Positions 5,793-8,507 of a stretch of DNA of 8,507 bases are shown piece after piece. The notes beneath the pieces are model-generated. The model worked only from the letters and a program-made list of their open reading frames with translations, did no database searches and was not told the origin of the DNA. Both the position numbers and the translations under genes were made by a program. The stretch comes from an uncultured Eubacterium sp. (GTDB lineage: Bacteria > Bacillota > Clostridia > Lachnospirales > Lachnospiraceae), in the NCBI GenBank assembly GCA_902475415.1, contig CABRZK010000093.1, positions 1-8,507 on the forward strand, read 5' to 3'. The number at the start of each line of letters is the position of its first letter. The first letter of the stretch is position 1.

Positions 5793-7805
5793 TTAGAAAA
5801 ATAACAGTCCACCAACCTGTAAGAACAGCGGTGCGAATACTAATGACACGATTGTCATCAGTTTAATCAGGATGTTGATGGAAGGACCTGATGTATCCTT
5901 GAACGGATCACCTACAGTATCACCAACAACGGCTGCTTTGTGCGGCTCGCTTCCTTTTCCACCATGATTTCCACCCTCGATGAATTTCTTAGCGTTATCC
6001 CATGCTCCACCGGCGTTAGCCATGAAGATAGCCATCATAACACCAGTAACCAGAGCACCTGCAAGCAGACCACCAAGAGCTTCTGTACCAAGCAGGAGAC
6101 CAACGACAATCGGAACAACGATTGCAAGAACACCCGGAACGATCATCTCTTTTAAGGATGCCTGTGTAGAGATACCTACGCAAGTTTTGTAATCCGGTTT
6201 GCTTGTTCCCTCAAGGATTCCTTTATCAGCTCTGAACTGACGACGAACTTCCTCGATCATCTTGTAAGCAGCTTTGGAAACAGCTTCCATTGTGATAGAT
6301 GAGAACAGGAACGGTAACATAGCACCGATGAACAGACCAGCGATAACAACCGGGTTCAGGATACTGATACCAGCGTCCATCAAATCAACTGCTTCTGCAT
6401 AACTTACGAAAAGTGCAAGAGCTGTCAGAGCTGCAGAACCGATAGCAAAACCTTTACCGATAGCTGCTGTTGTGTTACCTACAGAATCCAAAGAGTCTGT
6501 GATGTCACGAACGCTCTCATCCAGACCGGACATCTCTGCGATACCACCTGCATTATCTGCGATCGGACCATATGCATCAACGGCTACTGTGCTTCCTGTT
6601 GTAGCAAGCATACCTACGGCTGCAAGAGCGATACCGTATACACCAGCCATCATGAAAGCTACGATAATAGCAACTGCGATCAGAACAACCGGTAATGCAC
6701 AGGACTGCATACCAACTGCAAGACCACTGATGATATTTGTAGCGGATCCTGTCTCAGACTGATCTGCGATTTTCTGTACATGTCTGTAATGATCAGATGT
6801 ATACCACTCTGTGATTTTACCGATCAGCAGACCAACGATCAGACCTGCAACGATTGCAACAAACGGTTTCATAGAACCAAGCATAACTTTTGAAAGAATA
6901 GCTGCGAGCACAATTGTAATCACATAAGAAACATTTTCACCTGTGTTGAGTGCTTTCTGCGGATTCACACCATCTTTACCACGTACAAAGAAAATACCGA
7001 TGATAGAAGCGATGATTCCAACTGCGGAAAGTACTAACGGATAGAAAGCTGCTCCAATGGTTCCTGCTGCTCCGATGTAAGATGTAGATGCTGCAATACC
7101 AAGTGTGATTGCAGAAATGATAGAACCTACATAAGACTCGAAAAGGTCAGCTCCCATACCAGCAACGTCACCTACGTTATCACCTACGTTATCAGCAATA
7201 ACGGCCGGGTTACGAGGATCATCTTCCGGGATACCAGCTTCTACTTTACCAACAAGGTCAGCTCCAACGTCAGCAGCTTTTGTATAGATACCACCACCAA
7301 CACGGGCAAATAAAGCAACGAAAGAAGCACCAAGACTGAAGCCGAACAGAATGGATGCGTTTCCTGTCAGTACATAAATGATGCTGACACCAAACAGACC
7401 AAGTCCAACTACACAAAGTCCCATAACTGCACCGCCACGGAATGCAACGGATAAAGCAGCTGCCATACCTTTCTCTTTTGCAGCATTTGCTGTTCTGACA
7501 TTTGCTCTTGTAGCAACTGTCATACCACAGAAACCAGCAATAATAGAGAAGAAAGCTCCAATTAAGAAACAAATAGCTGTTGTCCAGCCAATTGCAAATC
7601 CTACTGCCACGAATACAATGACAATAATGATTGCGAGAATTTTGTACTCAGCGAATAAGAACGCGCGAGCACCTTCATGGATTGCTGCTGCAATTTCTTT
7701 CATACGGTCTGTACCTTCAGACTGTTTTTTTACATTGGCAGCTAATCCTGCGGCAACCAATAAAGCAATGATGCCGATGATTGGAATAATAATAGTCCAA
7801 GTCAT
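5793..7805 (-). CDS. hppA: K+-dependent membrane-bound pyrophosphatase, probable Na+ pump
   Basis: An integral membrane enzyme, expected to have about 16 helices, that hydrolyses inorganic pyrophosphate and pumps Na+ and/or H+ out of the cytosol. The 670-residue length is typical of bacterial forms. The substrate and Mg sites are intact: DVGADLVGKVE (179-189) followed by GIPEDDPRNP, DNVGDNVGD (205-213) and GDTVGDPFKD (628-637). GNTTAAIGKG (443-452) has Ala447 where K+-independent enzymes have Lys, indicating K+ dependence. Glu223 in DLFESYVG sits at the helix-6 position that, as I recall, marks Na+-transporting members; the Na+ call is therefore probable, not certain. AGGGAGAG precedes the start. 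It is a single-gene unit: promoter at 7971-8000, terminator at 5685-5721. The pump would recover energy from pyrophosphate made in biosynthesis, useful to an anaerobe. Confidence 0.97.
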   Translation of the reverse strand: MTWTIIIPIIGIIALLVAAGLAANVKKQSEGTDRMKEIAAAIHEGARAFLFAEYKILAIIIVIVFVAVGFAIGWTTAICFLIGAFFSIIAGFCGMTVATRANVRTANAAKEKGMAAALSVAFRGGAVMGLCVVGLGLFGVSIIYVLTGNASILFGFSLGASFVALFARVGGGIYTKAADVGADLVGKVEAGIPEDDPRNPAVIADNVGDNVGDVAGMGADLFESYVGSIISAITLGIAASTSYIGAAGTIGAAFYPLVLSAVGIIASIIGIFFVRGKDGVNPQKALNTGENVSYVITIVLAAILSKVMLGSMKPFVAIVAGLIVGLLIGKITEWYTSDHYRHVQKIADQSETGSATNIISGLAVGMQSCALPVVLIAVAIIVAFMMAGVYGIALAAVGMLATTGSTVAVDAYGPIADNAGGIAEMSGLDESVRDITDSLDSVGNTTAAIGKGFAIGSAALTALALFVSYAEAVDLMDAGISILNPVVIAGLFIGAMLPFLFSSITMEAVSKAAYKMIEEVRRQFRADKGILEGTSKPDYKTCVGISTQASLKEMIVPGVLAIVVPIVVGLLLGTEALGGLLAGALVTGVMMAIFMANAGGAWDNAKKFIEGGNHGGKGSEPHKAAVVGDTVGDPFKDTSGPSINILIKLMTIVSLVFAPLFLQVGGLLFF

Positions 7806-7970
7806 GATGTATTAACTCTCCCTTCAGTTCATACGAAGTATGTATCAACCTATCCCATACTTCATTTTGAATTAACAACCTTTGCTTCATTCATAATTTA
7901 TCACATTTTTCCGATATTAAATCAGAAAATGATGCTTCAATTATAAACCCCTGCAAAATGTCTAGGCACT

Positions 7971-8000
7971 ATACTAGCACATAAAAAACAGGCTTGTCAA
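7971..8000 (-). promoter_or_regulatory. Promoter of hppA
   Basis: A perfect -35 TTGACA (7995-8000), an 18-bp spacer and TAGTAT (7971-7976) preceded by TGC, an extended -10 of the TGn type, on the minus strand. Transcription would begin near 7965, giving a leader of about 160 nt. A perfect TATAAT (7940-7945) further down may serve as a second start, but its -35 is poor. Confidence 0.65.
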
Positions 8001-8157
8001 CGATTGTTATGCAATTATCAATCTATTCTGTGCAAATTCAACTATTTAATTTTCGATTACGTCATTCTTTTCGTCATTATTCCATGTACTTTTTCCACTT
8101 TTTTCCATATTTTTTCAAGAATCACTATTTTTCATAATAAATCAGATTCAATTTCAT

Positions 8158-8187
8158 TTTCCATAAATGGATGTTTTATGCTACAAT
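8158..8187 (+). promoter_or_regulatory. Promoter of the M18 aminopeptidase
   Basis: TTTCCA (8158-8163; four of six), an 18-bp spacer and TACAAT (8182-8187; five of six) preceded by TGC, forming an extended -10. The predicted leader is about 50 nt and leads to a good ribosome binding site. Confidence 0.55.
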
Positions 8188-8243
8188 AATGCATGGCATT
8201 TTTAATGCTTTATTACTAATTATATTATTCGAGGTGAATGTTT

Positions 8244-8507
8244 ATGCAGTCAGATATTGCAACAGAATTAATACAGTTTATAAAGACAAGTCCATCTGCT
8301 TTTCATGCAGTAGATACAATGAAAAAACAGTTTCTGGCAAATGGATTTACTGCCCTGGCAGAAAATGAACGCTGGAATCTGAAAGCCGGTGGCAGCTATT
8401 TTGTCACTCGCAACGACTCATCCATCATTGCCTTTTCCATCCCGGAAAATGGATTTGACGGTATGCGTATCATGGCAAGCCACAGTGACTCTCCTTCCTT
8501 TAAAATC
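8244..8507 (+). CDS. M18 family aminopeptidase, N-terminal part (truncated by window end)
   Basis: The first 88 codons of an M18 (aspartyl aminopeptidase-like) metallopeptidase, a cytosolic enzyme that removes N-terminal residues, often acidic, from peptides using a two-zinc site and forming large tetrahedral assemblies. The visible part shows the family start, SPSAFHAVDTMKKQF (16-30), then RWNLKAGGSYFVTRNDSS (46-63) and ASHSDSPSFKI (78-88), where His80 in SHSDSP is the first zinc ligand. The frame stays open to the window edge, so the rest lies outside. GAGGTGA (8231-8237) sits six bases before ATG 8244; an in-frame ATG at 8238 is too close to it. The gene is transcribed away from hppA. The family is clear from this fragment; substrate preference is not. 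Confidence 0.92.
   Translation, partial: MQSDIATELIQFIKTSPSAFHAVDTMKKQFLANGFTALAENERWNLKAGGSYFVTRNDSSIIAFSIPENGFDGMRIMASHSDSPSFKI

Larger units (their letters stand above)
7806..8243. other. AT-rich divergent intergenic region between hppA and the aminopeptidase
   Basis: This 438-bp stretch holds outward-facing promoters for both neighbours. The hppA side contains a leader of about 160 nt with the small inverted repeat CATAC-GAA-GTATG (7830-7842) just before the ribosome binding site. The middle (about 8001-8157) is very AT-rich, with repeated TTTTCCA/TTTTTCCA motifs around 8090-8110 and no clear gene or hairpin. Plus-strand open frames here lack ribosome binding sites and look like chance. 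No tRNA, riboswitch or terminator was recognised. Confidence 0.6.

Noticed and set aside
7165..7196. Tandem DNA repeat CCTACGTTATCA within hppA
   Set aside because: It simply encodes the repeated DNVGDNVGD active-site motif of the family.
7378..7815. A 145-residue plus-strand open frame opposite the hppA start
   Set aside because: It is the antisense shadow of the conserved hppA N-terminal region; it has an Ala/Thr/Pro-rich composition typical of such shadows and no ribosome binding site.
8004..8368. Plus-strand open frames upstream of and overlapping the aminopeptidase start
   Set aside because: They lack ribosome binding sites, are Phe/Ile/Cys-rich as expected from AT-rich spacer, and the second overlaps the conserved M18 reading frame.

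Overview
The window looks like a chromosomal segment of a low-to-moderate GC anaerobic Clostridia genome, most likely a member of the Lachnospiraceae (Blautia/Dorea/Ruminococcus-like). The basis is AT-rich intergenic DNA, strong AGGAG-type ribosome binding sites, a K+-dependent ion-pumping membrane pyrophosphatase, and a folate cluster that carries an HD-domain gene. The family placement is an inference; no rRNA or tRNA is present to anchor it. Seven genes lie on the minus strand and one, cut by the window edge, lies on the plus strand.

Region by region, from high to low coordinates. Positions 8244-8507 hold the first 88 codons of an M18 aminopeptidase, transcribed rightward. A 438-bp AT-rich divergent intergenic region (7806-8243) separates it from hppA, a 670-residue membrane pyrophosphatase transcribed leftward and closed by a strong bidirectional terminator at 5685-5721. 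An alpha/beta hydrolase (4558-5529) with its own promoter follows, then a small rhodanese-fold protein (4065-4391) that lacks the catalytic cysteine and also has its own sigma-A-type promoter and a ~130-nt leader. A perfect 21-bp hairpin (3935-3982) closes that unit.

Immediately after this hairpin a promoter starts a folate cluster reading leftward: 5-formyltetrahydrofolate cyclo-ligase, folC (ATGA overlap with the preceding stop), an HD-domain phosphohydrolase, and folP. Together these cover pteroate synthesis (FolP), glutamylation of dihydropteroate/folates (FolC) and salvage of 5-formyl-THF (cyclo-ligase). The upstream pterin genes (folE, folB, folK) are not visible and would have to lie outside the window. 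The HD protein is the least understood member and the best candidate for new biology: it may hydrolyse a pterin phosphate intermediate, one of the poorly defined steps in bacterial folate synthesis.

No mobile element, CRISPR array, tRNA or rRNA was seen. The window is mostly conserved housekeeping DNA. The points worth a second look are the HD protein and its insertion and cysteine cluster, the cysteine-less rhodanese with its palindromic promoter, and the structured intergenic regions.
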